Positions 9,738 through 17,573 of a stretch of 64,000 bases of DNA are shown piece by piece. Numbering within the stretch: the first letter of the stretch is position 1; each line of letters starts with the position of its first letter. The stretch is from positions 1 to 64,000 of the forward strand of contig NZ_QOWE01000008.1 in assembly GCF_003334855.1 (NCBI RefSeq). Direction: 5' to 3'. The notes below the pieces were generated by a model that had not been told where the DNA came from, ran no database searches, and worked only from the letters and a program-made list of their open reading frames with translations. Position numbers and translations under genes: made by a program. Source of the stretch: Larkinella punicea. GTDB lineage: Bacteria; Bacteroidota; Bacteroidia; Cytophagales; Spirosomataceae.

Positions 9738-11101
9738 TTTTTCGTTTCTCTGTTCACATACCACTCCCGGAAACTCTCTTTGGGCGGTTCCGGCATTTCG
9801 CGCTGCTTAAACCAGGGATTGAGGGGATTGGAGACCGAATAAGGCAATAACCGCATCATCGTCCGACCGGCTTTCCCGGAAAACCGGAACAGTTTCGGGC
9901 TGGATAAGACGCTCGCCATCAGCTTCATGCCCTGCTTTTTGGTGCTATCGACGTAGCCCTCAGCCACCAGCACCTGCCGCCACTTGTAAAGCTGATCGTG
10001 GATGTCAATCTTAACCGGGCAGACGTTCGAGCAGGAACCGCAAAGCGTCGACGCAAACGGCAAATCAGCGTTTTTCCGCATGTCCAGGTTCGGGGCCAGA
10101 ATGGAGCCAATGGGGCCAGCCACGGCATTGTGGTAACTGTGTCCGCCACTCCGGCGATACACCGGGCAGGTGTTCATGCAGGCTCCGCAGCGGATGCACT
10201 TGAGCGAGTTCCGAAAATCCGGGCGACCCAGTTGCGTCGTCCGGCCGTTGTCGACGATGATGATGTGCATCGTCTGGCCTTGGCGGGGCCGGTGAAAATG
10301 GCTGGAATACGTCGTGATGGGTTGCCCTGTGGCGCTCCGGGCCAAAAGCCGCAGAAAAACGCCGAGGTGATGCGCCTTCGGAATGATTTTTTCGATGCCC
10401 ATGCTGGCAATGTGAACATCAGCCAGGTGAGCGCCCATATCCGCATTGCCTTCGTTTGTACAGACCACAAAACCGCCTGTTTCGGCAATGGCAAAGTTGA
10501 CACCGGTGAGGGCTGCCCGTCGCGTCAGGAATTTCTCCCTAAGGTGCTGGCGCGCGGCTTCGGCCAGGTATTTTGGATCGGATGCGCCTTTTTCTGTCCC
10601 CAGATGTTCATGGAAAAGCTCCCCGATTTCTTCTTTTTTCTTGTGAATACAGGGCATCACAATGTGGCTGGGCGGTTCGCCAGCGAGTTGAACCACGCGT
10701 TCGCCCAGATCCGTATCAACCACATCGACGCCTTTTTCCATCAGGAAATCGTTCAAATGACATTCTTCCGTCAGCATCGACTTGCTTTTCACCATCTGGG
10801 TGGCCCCGGTTTCTTTCAGAATCTGTAGCACGATTTCGTTGTGCTCGTGTCCATCCGCAGCCCAGTGGATTTTCACCCCGTTTTTGATGGCGTTCTGCTC
10901 AAACTCCAGCAGGTATTCATCCAGATTGGACAAGGCATTGTGCTTGATGCGGGAACCGGCTTCGCGCAGGGCTTCCCATTCCGGAATTTGAAAAACGGCT
11001 TTGTCGCGTTTCTCGCGCACAAACCACAGCGTCTTGTCGTGCCAGGTGGTTCGGTCGACGTCTTCCGTAAATACTTCGGCGGCTTCGGAGTGGTTCATCA
11101 T
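9734..11101 (-). CDS. lutB: Lactate utilisation iron-sulfur protein B
   Basis: About 455 residues. A LUD domain fills the first ~290 residues (TLWFVREKRDKAV; GVNFAIAETGGFVVCTNEGN). Two 4Fe-4S motifs follow, CIRCGACMNTCP near residue 305 and CGSCSNVCP near 355, with YKWR and a DUF3390-like tail. I place the start at MMNHSEAAEV (11101), as LutB proteins normally begin just before this; the frame extends upstream to 11149 but would then overlap the 51-residue gene. LutB is expected to carry electrons from lactate in a complex with LutA and LutC. lutA is not adjacent: it lies 1.3 kb upstream, beyond an accessory block. Confidence 0.93.
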   Translation of the reverse strand: MMNHSEAAEVFTEDVDRTTWHDKTLWFVREKRDKAVFQIPEWEALREAGSRIKHNALSNLDEYLLEFEQNAIKNGVKIHWAADGHEHNEIVLQILKETGATQMVKSKSMLTEECHLNDFLMEKGVDVVDTDLGERVVQLAGEPPSHIVMPCIHKKKEEIGELFHEHLGTEKGASDPKYLAEAARQHLREKFLTRRAALTGVNFAIAETGGFVVCTNEGNADMGAHLADVHIASMGIEKIIPKAHHLGVFLRLLARSATGQPITTYSSHFHRPRQGQTMHIIIVDNGRTTQLGRPDFRNSLKCIRCGACMNTCPVYRRSGGHSYHNAVAGPIGSILAPNLDMRKNADLPFASTLCGSCSNVCPVKIDIHDQLYKWRQVLVAEGYVDSTKKQGMKLMASVLSSPKLFRFSGKAGRTMMRLLPYSVSNPLNPWFKQREMPEPPKESFREWYVNRETKK

Positions 11102-11102
11102 G

Positions 11103-11258
11103 TTAGAGGTCGCGGGCTTTGACCCGAACGGGTTTTCCATCCCGGGCAATCACCAGTTCTTCGTCGTTTCGTTTTGCCTGTTCAATAACGCGCTGAACAG
11201 CCCGGCGCATTCCTTCCAGAAGTTTTTCGTTTTCCGGAGTGATTTTAATCTCGCCCAT
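11103..11258 (-). CDS. 51-residue partner of a zeta-like ATPase (antitoxin-like)
   Basis: A short frame of 51 residues, beginning MGEIKITPENEKLLEGMRRA and ending RDGKPVRVKARDL. It is charged and probably an alpha-helix followed by a short beta hairpin. I recall proteins of this shape next to COG4185 predicted ATPases, where they are treated as the small partner of a possible toxin-antitoxin pair; this is recall, not a search. It starts inside the last codons of the ATPase remnant (14-bp overlap) and ends 2 bp before the chosen lutB start. Confidence 0.65.
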   Translation of the reverse strand: MGEIKITPENEKLLEGMRRAVQRVIEQAKRNDEELVIARDGKPVRVKARDL

Positions 11259-11649
11259 TTTGGTTAATCTTCTCCCAGATTTTTACATTAAACAAATCAA
11301 GCGTGGCAGCTATTCCCCCTTGTGCAATAAATTCAGGAACTGTCCCGGAATTATTAATGACTAAAAATCGATCACTTATGGGAATGTATAAAGTCAATAA
11401 ATTTTCAATACTCCGACTGTAGCGTCGCTCAATCACATCCGGCGGAATCGAGTGCCCTCCTTTTGCAACCCGAATGCCCACCCGCTCTTTCGCCAGTTCA
11501 ACGGATTCAAGCCACACATAGAACAAAGTAACCGAATAACCGATCTGTTTCGCGCTTCTAATGGTCTGAACGTACGATCGTGTCGAAAGTGTCGTCTCCA
11601 GTGCAAAGTCAACGTTTTGTTCAAGCAAATGGTTGATGCGGTTCAACAT
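11245..11649 (-). pseudogene. Zeta-toxin-like/COG4185 ATPase lacking its P-loop half
   Basis: The 134-residue frame from ATG 11649 matches only the C-terminal two thirds of predicted ABC-type ATPases of the zeta-toxin group: INHLLEQNVDFALETTLSTR, then YSVTLFYVWLESVELAKERV, GGHSIPPDVIERRYSRS and FLVINNSG. Full members are about 190-200 residues and begin with a GPNGAGKTT P-loop; none exists here. Upstream in the same frame only a few family-like residues remain (ERIM before LNRI), after which the sequence becomes the 3' end of the HTH gene. I read this as a deletion that removed the 5' part, leaving an inactive remnant. Confidence 0.75.
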
Positions 11650-11674
11650 AATTCTTTCAAATTCGGCATCGGGT

Positions 11675-11875
11675 TTAATCCGTTTCCTCCAGTTGAAAGA
11701 TCTCGTTCACGGTTTTCTCAAACACCTGCGCCAGTTTCAACGCCAGAATCGTGGAAGGCACGTAACGACCGGTTTCGATGGAATTGATCGTTTGCCGACT
11801 CACGCCGATCTGCCCCGCCAAATCCGCCTGTGATAAATCCTTTTCAGCTCGCTCTACTTTAATCCGGTTTTTCAT
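11675..11875 (-). CDS. XRE-family HTH regulator
   Basis: A 66-residue DNA-binding protein consisting of one Cro/C1-type helix-turn-helix: LSQADLAGQIGVSRQTINSIE followed by ALKLAQVFEKTVNEIFQLEE. Such small regulators are often paired with a multi-pass membrane protein, as here: its ATG overlaps the stop of the 11872-12381 gene by 4 bp. It probably represses its own operon through the dyad at 12407-12426. Whether it acts on the lut genes is unknown. Confidence 0.92.
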   Translation of the reverse strand: MKNRIKVERAEKDLSQADLAGQIGVSRQTINSIETGRYVPSTILALKLAQVFEKTVNEIFQLEETD

Positions 11876-12381
11876 AACGCCATCAAAACCGTCTTTTCAT
11901 TCCGGCGAATGGCGAGCCGAAACCGGATAATGAATACAATCAATACCGTAAACAGGTTGTAAATCATGACACTAAAAAAAAGGCCACCGTGAACCAAAAG
12001 AATGAGCACCCCCAAAACCAGATAATTCACATACACCGCCCATTGCAATGATTCCAGCCGTAACTGGCTGATCATCTCGTCCTCCACTTTCTCTTTCGAA
12101 AAAGCGATCAACAACAGACCGATAATAGCCCCAAGGGTCGCCAGTTCGTCGGTCAGATTCATGGAGTTAATACCCCCATTTAAAAAATCGCCCCCACCAC
12201 TCAACCACCAGATTATTTTATAAACCCAGGCTGCATTTTCTTCTGGTGCGCGAAGCGAAATATCCAGAAAATCAAACCGAAATTCGGCATGCAAAACCAG
12301 CAAACCCAAAATCGTCGATGGAACAAACAAAATCCAGCCGATCAGCCGGTATTGATTCGGAAATAACCAGTGTGTTTTCAT
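11872..12381 (-). CDS. Four-helix membrane protein paired with an XRE regulator
   Basis: A 169-residue protein with four likely membrane segments (near residues 13-32, 80-100, 115-135 and 138-158) and a charged C-terminus. The hydrophilic segment AFSKEKVEDEMISQLRLESL between helices resembles the DUF2178-like proteins found upstream of YozG-type regulators. No enzymatic motif is visible. It is the first gene of the accessory block between lutA and lutB and has its own promoter-like upstream region. Confidence 0.75.
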   Translation of the reverse strand: MKTHWLFPNQYRLIGWILFVPSTILGLLVLHAEFRFDFLDISLRAPEENAAWVYKIIWWLSGGGDFLNGGINSMNLTDELATLGAIIGLLLIAFSKEKVEDEMISQLRLESLQWAVYVNYLVLGVLILLVHGGLFFSVMIYNLFTVLIVFIIRFRLAIRRNEKTVLMAL

Positions 12382-12406
12382 AGATATGTCTAATTACGTT
12401 GACCAA

Positions 12407-12426
12407 ATGTAAAATATACTTTACAT
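12407..12426 (-). promoter_or_regulatory. Operator-like dyad before the membrane protein/XRE pair
   Basis: ATGTAAA and TTTACAT are perfect 7-bp arms around ATATAC. On the minus strand the dyad is next to TACATTTG (a TAnnTTTG element) and 26-45 bp from the start codon at 12381. Its position over the promoter fits autorepression by the XRE protein of the same operon. Confidence 0.6.
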
Positions 12427-12462
12427 ATTGTCAAGATAATTGGACAACTATTTTTTCAACGG

Positions 12463-13200
12463 TTACTCCTGATTCAGTATTTCGGCGATGTGCATCACCT
12501 TCACCGGCAATTTGTTCCGGCGAACAATGCCTTCCAGGTGCATCAGACACGACATGTCGCCACCGGTCAGCACTTCAGCCCCGTTGCGGATGTGGTCTTC
12601 CACCCGGTCGATTCCCATTCGCGCCGAAACCGCTTCCTCAAAAACACAAAACGTCCCGCCAAAACCGCAGCATTCGTCTTTCCGGTCGAGGCTGATCAAC
12701 TCCAGGTCATCCACCATGTTCAACAGCTTTTCCGGTTTGGAATACGGCGCGGCAACCAGTTCCGACATCTGGGAAAGATGCAAACCGCGTTGTCCGTGGC
12801 AACTCTGGTGCAGGCCGACCTTGTGCGGAAACCGGGCCGACAGGTGATTCACTTTCAGCACGTCCGTCAAAAATTCGGTCAGTTCATACATGTGGCTGCG
12901 GATTTGCAGCGCGTCGCCTTCCCGTTTGTCCGAATGCAGGTGATGTTTAATATGAAGCGCACAACTCCCTGACGGACAGACAATCGCGTCGTAATGATCC
13001 CCGAAGTTTTCGACAAACAATTCGTTGCAATCGTGGGCCAGATTTTCAAACCCCGAATTGGCCATCGGCTGTCCGCAGCAGGTCTGGTTTAGCGGATAGG
13101 TAACCGTGCAACCCAGTTTTTCCAGCAGTTGCAGCGTGGCGATGCCAACTTTCGGGTAAAACTGATCGACGTAACACGGCAAAAAAAGGGCAACTTTCAT
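12463..13200 (-). CDS. lutA: Lactate utilisation protein A
   Basis: A 245-residue protein with two cysteine-rich (CCG) modules typical of LutA/YkgE and heterodisulfide-reductase-like subunits: CCGQPMANSGF near residue 41 and DECCGFGGTFCVFEE near residue 173, plus the paired CPSGSC and SCHGQRGLH motifs. With LutB and LutC it should oxidise L-lactate. It lies downstream of the fucose cluster, whose last step yields L-lactate, and is separated from lutB by about 1.3 kb of accessory genes. Confidence 0.93.
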   Translation of the reverse strand: MKVALFLPCYVDQFYPKVGIATLQLLEKLGCTVTYPLNQTCCGQPMANSGFENLAHDCNELFVENFGDHYDAIVCPSGSCALHIKHHLHSDKREGDALQIRSHMYELTEFLTDVLKVNHLSARFPHKVGLHQSCHGQRGLHLSQMSELVAAPYSKPEKLLNMVDDLELISLDRKDECCGFGGTFCVFEEAVSARMGIDRVEDHIRNGAEVLTGGDMSCLMHLEGIVRRNKLPVKVMHIAEILNQE

Positions 13201-13278
13201 GGTTTAGTGAGCAGTTTACGTCAGACCGTTCAGCGTTACCAGCGGTTTTAAACCCGTTTAGCCCCGTACAACGGTCTC

Positions 13279-14052
13279 TTATTTTTTGGGTTTTCGGAAG
13301 CGATACGTTGCCAAAACCGGCAGGTGATCCGACAATTTCGGCACATCCAAAACCCGGTACCGAACCAGTTCCAGTTCGCTTTGTTTCAGACTCAGGATGT
13401 AATCGATCCGCGCTCCGGTACCAACCAGCGTCGAGGTATGCGAATCCCGTCCGGCGTCCGACCAGCGATCCAACAGCTTTTCAATTTCCGGATCATCGGG
13501 GTCAGTGTTCAGATCACCACACCAGATGACGGGTTGAATGCTGTTCTCCAGGGTTTTATCGATGAATGCCAATTGGAGACTCCGGTTCAGCGGGGATTGG
13601 TGGTCGAGGTGTGAATTGCAAAAACGGACCGTTGTCTTTTCTGATAATTCAACGTACGCACACTGCAAAATCCGCTGCTCGGTTTTATCCGGATTTGGTA
13701 ACATCATCTTCTGATTTGCAATGATAGGGTACTTCGACAAGATAGCTGTCCCGTACTTACCGCCCTGAAAATCGATGGCACTTCCATACAGCGGATACAT
13801 TGACGTTAACCGTGACAATTGCCCCAGATGATCCTGCCCCCGGCTTCGGGTGGTCACACTGTCCACTTCCTGCAAAGCAATGATGTCGGGTTTATATTCC
13901 CGGATCAACCGTCCGATCTGAACAATGGTATTGTGTTCCTGGGCATTGGCCCCGTGGTGGATGTTGAAAGTCAGAACGGTAATGGTCGATTGCGCGTTTG
14001 TTTCCCGAAATAATTCAAACACCAGCACCACAATCAATAAACAGATTCGCAT
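13279..14052 (-). CDS. Secreted endonuclease/exonuclease/phosphatase family protein
   Basis: About 257 residues from MRICLLIVVLVFELF, which gives a signal peptide ending ETNAQ; the frame starts further up at 14088 without improving it. The EEP fold shows in order: LTFNIHHGAN, IALQEVD, GKYGTAILSKYP, NSHLDHQS, WCGDLNTDPDDPE and KLSDHLPVLATY, all metal and phosphate-binding motifs. Members hydrolyse phosphodiesters of nucleic acids, sphingolipids or inositol phosphates; the export signal suggests periplasmic scavenging. It lies between the fucose genes and lutA on the same strand. Confidence 0.87.
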   Translation of the reverse strand: MRICLLIVVLVFELFRETNAQSTITVLTFNIHHGANAQEHNTIVQIGRLIREYKPDIIALQEVDSVTTRSRGQDHLGQLSRLTSMYPLYGSAIDFQGGKYGTAILSKYPIIANQKMMLPNPDKTEQRILQCAYVELSEKTTVRFCNSHLDHQSPLNRSLQLAFIDKTLENSIQPVIWCGDLNTDPDDPEIEKLLDRWSDAGRDSHTSTLVGTGARIDYILSLKQSELELVRYRVLDVPKLSDHLPVLATYRFRKPKK

Positions 14053-14128
14053 ACAGTCGCACAGTTGGTTCCTGCCAAAAATACGCACAAATCCTGTTTC
14101 TGACAGCTTCCTCTCCGGCAGGCCGTAT

Positions 14129-14455
14129 TTAAAGCGTAAAAATATTATCCAGCAGCATCCATTTTTCGCCCGGTTTTGCCATCGGCAACGCCTGCTGGTA
14201 GGTCCACATCAGCGCTTCCCATTCCTGTACTTTCGGGTTCGCGGCATCCATAGCGGCCTTTTTCTCAAACGAAAAGGAATCATCGGTTTCCATGATCATG
14301 AACAACCGGTTGCCAATCCGGTAAATCTCCATTTCCGTTATCCCCGCCGAGCGAATGCTCTCTTCGATTTCGGGCCGGAGTTTTTCGTGGTATTTCTCGT
14401 ATTCGGCAATCAAAGCCGGATCATCGATGAGGTCAAGAGCGAAGCAGTAGCGCAT
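14129..14455 (-). CDS. L-rhamnose/L-fucose mutarotase family protein
   Basis: A 108-residue RhaM-type (PF05336-like) protein starting MRYCFALDLIDDPALIAEYE. Family signs are YEKYHEKLRPEIEESIRSAGI, MEIYRIGNRLFMIME and WEALMWTYQQALP. The family interconverts alpha and beta anomers of 6-deoxysugars; in this setting L-fucose is the likely substrate. The frame continues upstream to 14521, but those 22 codons come from a palindromic repeat and are not part of the family, so I use 14455. Confidence 0.88.
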   Translation of the reverse strand: MRYCFALDLIDDPALIAEYEKYHEKLRPEIEESIRSAGITEMEIYRIGNRLFMIMETDDSFSFEKKAAMDAANPKVQEWEALMWTYQQALPMAKPGEKWMLLDNIFTL

Positions 14456-14463
14456 AGAAGAAT

Positions 14464-14533
14464 GATGGGTTATGAATGATGAACGATGAATTAGCTGACG
14501 CACGCATCCATCGTTCATCATTCATAACCCATC
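14464..14533. repeat. 25-bp perfect palindrome between fucP and the mutarotase gene
   Basis: Arms 14464-14488 and 14509-14533 are exact reverse complements, with a 20-bp spacer; the left arm begins GATGGGTTATGAATGATG. The right arm covers the stop codon of the permease gene and supplies its last codons (ETMGYE). The sequence is built from ATGAATGATG-like short units. Confidence 0.9.
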
Positions 14534-15807
14534 GTTTCGTTTTCAGGTTTGTATCCCCGCCAGCCGTAATAGGCCACCACCAGAAAACACAGGAGGGGGA
14601 CAATGTAGGCGACTTTGATATTGCTCTGGTCGGAAATGTAGCCCATCAAAACCGGGAATAACGCGCCCCCGGCAATGGCCATTACGAGCAGGGATGAACC
14701 CAGTTCGGTATCTTCTTCCAGTTTGTTGATGCCCAGCGAGAAGATCGTGGCAAACATGATCGATTCAAAAAACGGAACGGCAAAGATCGCCCAAACCGCG
14801 ATTTGGGAGCGCATGGTCATGGCCACCACCAGCAGCAGCACGCTAATCAGGGAATAGATGGTTAGCAGGCGGTTGGCCGACACAAACCGCATGAGGTACG
14901 TCCCGATAAACCGGCCAATCAAAAAGCCCAACATGGCCCAACCCAGCCATTCGGCAGCGGTTTTTTCGGGAACGTCGCTGGAAAATTTGGCAAACCGGAT
15001 GAAGAAACTGGTGACACACACCTGCGCGCCGACGTAGAAAAACTGCGCAATGACGCCCCAGCGCAAATGCCGGTGCCGAAACACCGAACCCAGGGTCGAA
15101 GGCGCTTTCTTTTCGCTTTCGCTGATGTCCGGCAATTTGGTAAACATGAACAAAGCGGCCACAGCAACCACCACGACGCCAATGACCACATACGGCATTT
15201 TGACTTGATCGGCTTCGTATTGCAAATAGGAGTTGAGTTGATCCGCCGACATGGCAGCCAACTCGGCTTCCGAATGCTCAATGCCGCTCAGAATCACCCG
15301 ACCGCCCACGACCGGTGCCAGAAAAGCCCCCAGACCGTTGAACGACTGACTGAAATTCAGCCGGGTCGTGGCCGTGGCCGGATCACCCAGAATGGTTACG
15401 TACGGATTCGCAGCCGTTTCCAGAAACGCACAACCCGATGCAATGATGAACAGGGCACCCAGAAAAAAACCGTACATCCGGGTGTCGGCGGCCGGAACGA
15501 ATAGAAAAGCTCCGGCGGCATACATCAATAAACCGGCAATGATACCGCGCTGGTAGCCGTATTTTTTCATCACAAAACCGGCGGGTAAGGCCATGATGAA
15601 ATACCCCAGATAAACCGCCGAGTCAATCAAGGCCGACTGCAAATCCGTTAATTGACACGCTTTCTTTAAGTGCGGAATCAGAATGGGTTCCAGATTATGG
15701 ACGAAGGCCCAGAGAAAAAACAAACTGGTTACCAGCGCAAACGCCAGCGTGTAGCCGCGCATTGAACCGGCGGATTTGGCGGTGGTGGAAGAGGGAACGG
15801 AGGCCAT
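14518..15807 (-). CDS. fucP: L-fucose:H+ symporter-type MFS permease
   Basis: About 429 residues with 12 probable membrane helices. The start at MASVPSSTTAKSAG (15807) is preferred over 15864 because the N-terminus then matches FucP-type proteins. SLFFLWAFVHNLEPILIPHLKKA, SAVYLGYFIMALPAGFVMKKYGYQ and GCAFLETAANPYV are typical of the FucP/GluP group. It should import L-fucose with protons across the inner membrane. The last few codons come from the palindrome downstream. Confidence 0.88.
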   Translation of the reverse strand: MASVPSSTTAKSAGSMRGYTLAFALVTSLFFLWAFVHNLEPILIPHLKKACQLTDLQSALIDSAVYLGYFIMALPAGFVMKKYGYQRGIIAGLLMYAAGAFLFVPAADTRMYGFFLGALFIIASGCAFLETAANPYVTILGDPATATTRLNFSQSFNGLGAFLAPVVGGRVILSGIEHSEAELAAMSADQLNSYLQYEADQVKMPYVVIGVVVVAVAALFMFTKLPDISESEKKAPSTLGSVFRHRHLRWGVIAQFFYVGAQVCVTSFFIRFAKFSSDVPEKTAAEWLGWAMLGFLIGRFIGTYLMRFVSANRLLTIYSLISVLLLVVAMTMRSQIAVWAIFAVPFFESIMFATIFSLGINKLEEDTELGSSLLVMAIAGGALFPVLMGYISDQSNIKVAYIVPLLCFLVVAYYGWRGYKPENETMGYE

Positions 15808-15893
15808 GAAAAGTCCGAAAATTAGGATGTAGGTATTTATTTGCGATTCACCGCACGGCGGCACTCAATCGCTCAATAACAATTCACAATTGA

Positions 15894-16676
15894 TCAGGTC
15901 AAAGCCCGGTCCAGATGCACATATCCACCATCCACGTAGATGAGTTGCCCCGTTGTGTGACTGGATTTGTCGGACAACAGAAAGACCACCATATTGGCAA
16001 TTTCCTCCGGGGTCGTCATGCGTTTTTCGAGCGGTATTTTTGATACGATGCTGTCCAGCTTCTCCTGCGGATTGTCAAACGTTTTGATCCAGTTTTCGTA
16101 CAGGGGCGTCCACGATTCGGCCACCACCACGGCATTGACCCGGATGCTATATGGCAACAGTTCCACCGCCCATTCCCGCGTCAGTGCATTGCGACCGCCG
16201 TTGGCTGCGGCATACGCCGAGGTGTTCCCCTGCCCGGTTTCGGCGGTTTTGGAGGTGATGTTCACAATCGCCCCTTTGGATTCTTTCAGAGCGGGCAGCG
16301 CATGGTGCGCCATCAGATAATAGTGAACCATGTTCTTATGCAGCGATTGCATAAACCGCTCGTAGTCACCGCTTTCCAACCCAACGCCGTCATTGACGCC
16401 CGCGTTGTTCACCAGGCCGTCGATGCGGCCAAATTGCGCCAGGGTTTGCTCGACGGCTTTTTTGCATTCTTCCGGCCGGGTCAGTTCGGCAGCAATCTGA
16501 AACGCTTTACCGCCCGTCGCGGTGATGGCGTCAACGGTTTTCTGATTGTCGGTTGCGTTGCGTCCGATGATCACCGGGGTTGCTCCTTCAGCAGCCAGCA
16601 CGGTCGAGATGCCCTCGCCGATGCCCTTCGCCCCGCCCGTGACGATGATTATTTTGTCTTGTAGGTTCAGGTTCAT
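15894..16676 (-). CDS. L-fucose dehydrogenase-like SDR with altered YxxxK
   Basis: About 260 residues, starting MNLNLQDKIIIVTGG. It has the cofactor motif TGGAKGIGEG, NNAGVNDG and a family-specific stretch AESWTPLYENWIKTFDNP followed by TTGQLIYVDGGYVHLDRAL, which resembles the L-fucose dehydrogenases of Burkholderia-type fucose clusters. It should oxidise L-fucose to L-fuconolactone with NAD(P). The catalytic motif reads YAAAN instead of YxxxK; the codon is AAC, so the lysine is truly missing in this sequence. Neighbours are fucP and the fuconolactonase gene. Confidence 0.82.
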   Translation of the reverse strand: MNLNLQDKIIIVTGGAKGIGEGISTVLAAEGATPVIIGRNATDNQKTVDAITATGGKAFQIAAELTRPEECKKAVEQTLAQFGRIDGLVNNAGVNDGVGLESGDYERFMQSLHKNMVHYYLMAHHALPALKESKGAIVNITSKTAETGQGNTSAYAAANGGRNALTREWAVELLPYSIRVNAVVVAESWTPLYENWIKTFDNPQEKLDSIVSKIPLEKRMTTPEEIANMVVFLLSDKSSHTTGQLIYVDGGYVHLDRALT

Positions 16677-16743
16677 ACACGTACGCACGGACAAAAATCC
16701 GCATAGTTTCTGGTAGGAATGGTTAAAAATCAGGCTTTCGCCT

Positions 16744-17568
16744 TTACAGGTTATAAAACTTTACGGCATTGCTGCCAAACACCTTTTGTCGAACATCTTC
16801 GCCCCAGGGCTTCACGTACTCCTCCACAATGCTTTTCATTTCTTCATACTCCGCAGCCACGAGGCAAACCGGCCAGTCGGAGCCGAAAGCCAGCCGGTTG
16901 GGACCGAAATGTTCGAAAACCACATCGAGATACGGGCGAAAATCCTCCGGTTTCCAGGTCTGCCAATCGGCTTCCGTCACCATCCCCGACACTTTGCAAT
17001 ACACGTTCGGACTTTTGGCAATCTCGGCCATGTAGTTCGACCATGTGTTGATTTTCTGGTCCTTGATATACGGTTTAGCGATGTGGTCGATGATGAACGA
17101 CACCTCCGGAACCGTCCGAACCAGATGCAGAGCGGCTTTCAGTTGCGTGGGGTAAATCAGGATGTCGTACGTCAGATCAAATGCCGCCAATTGCCGGACA
17201 CCGCGAATGAATTCCGGGCGCGTCATGAAATCGTCCGGTTCGCCCTGGACGACGTGCCGAAATCCTTTCAGTTCTTCAAACTGTGAGAAGAATTCCAGCC
17301 GTTCGTACAGATTATTCGCCCGAAGATCGACCCAGCCGACTACGCCTTTGATAAAATCATATGCTTCGGCCAGTTGCAGCAAAAACAGCGTTTCCGATTC
17401 CGACTGATCGGCCTGCACGGCCACACAGCCATCAATCCCGTTCTGTTTCAAAACCGGCTCCAGATCGGCGGGCAAAAAATCCCGCCGAATCCGTTGCATC
17501 TCTTCCGTAATCCAGCCATCCCGTTCCGGATTGTAGAACCAGAAATGCTGGTGAGAATCGATCATCAT
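16744..17568 (-). CDS. Amidohydrolase, probable L-fucono-1,5-lactonase
   Basis: A 274-residue COG3618-type TIM-barrel hydrolase: MIDSHQHFWFYNPERDGWI metal-binding start, VAVQADQSESETLFLL, GVVGWVDLRA, IDHIAKPYIKD and RLAFGSDWPVC. Enzymes of this type open L-fuconolactone or L-rhamnonolactone to the acid. Placement between the SDR and the FAH hydrolase supports fuconolactone. Its start is 5 bp after the stop of the FAH gene, so the two belong to one operon. Confidence 0.88.
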   Translation of the reverse strand: MMIDSHQHFWFYNPERDGWITEEMQRIRRDFLPADLEPVLKQNGIDGCVAVQADQSESETLFLLQLAEAYDFIKGVVGWVDLRANNLYERLEFFSQFEELKGFRHVVQGEPDDFMTRPEFIRGVRQLAAFDLTYDILIYPTQLKAALHLVRTVPEVSFIIDHIAKPYIKDQKINTWSNYMAEIAKSPNVYCKVSGMVTEADWQTWKPEDFRPYLDVVFEHFGPNRLAFGSDWPVCLVAAEYEEMKSIVEEYVKPWGEDVRQKVFGSNAVKFYNL

Positions 17569-17573
17569 ATTCC

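Noticed and set aside
14456-14521. 22-residue extension of the mutarotase
   Set aside because: It comes from the palindrome between genes and is absent from the family.
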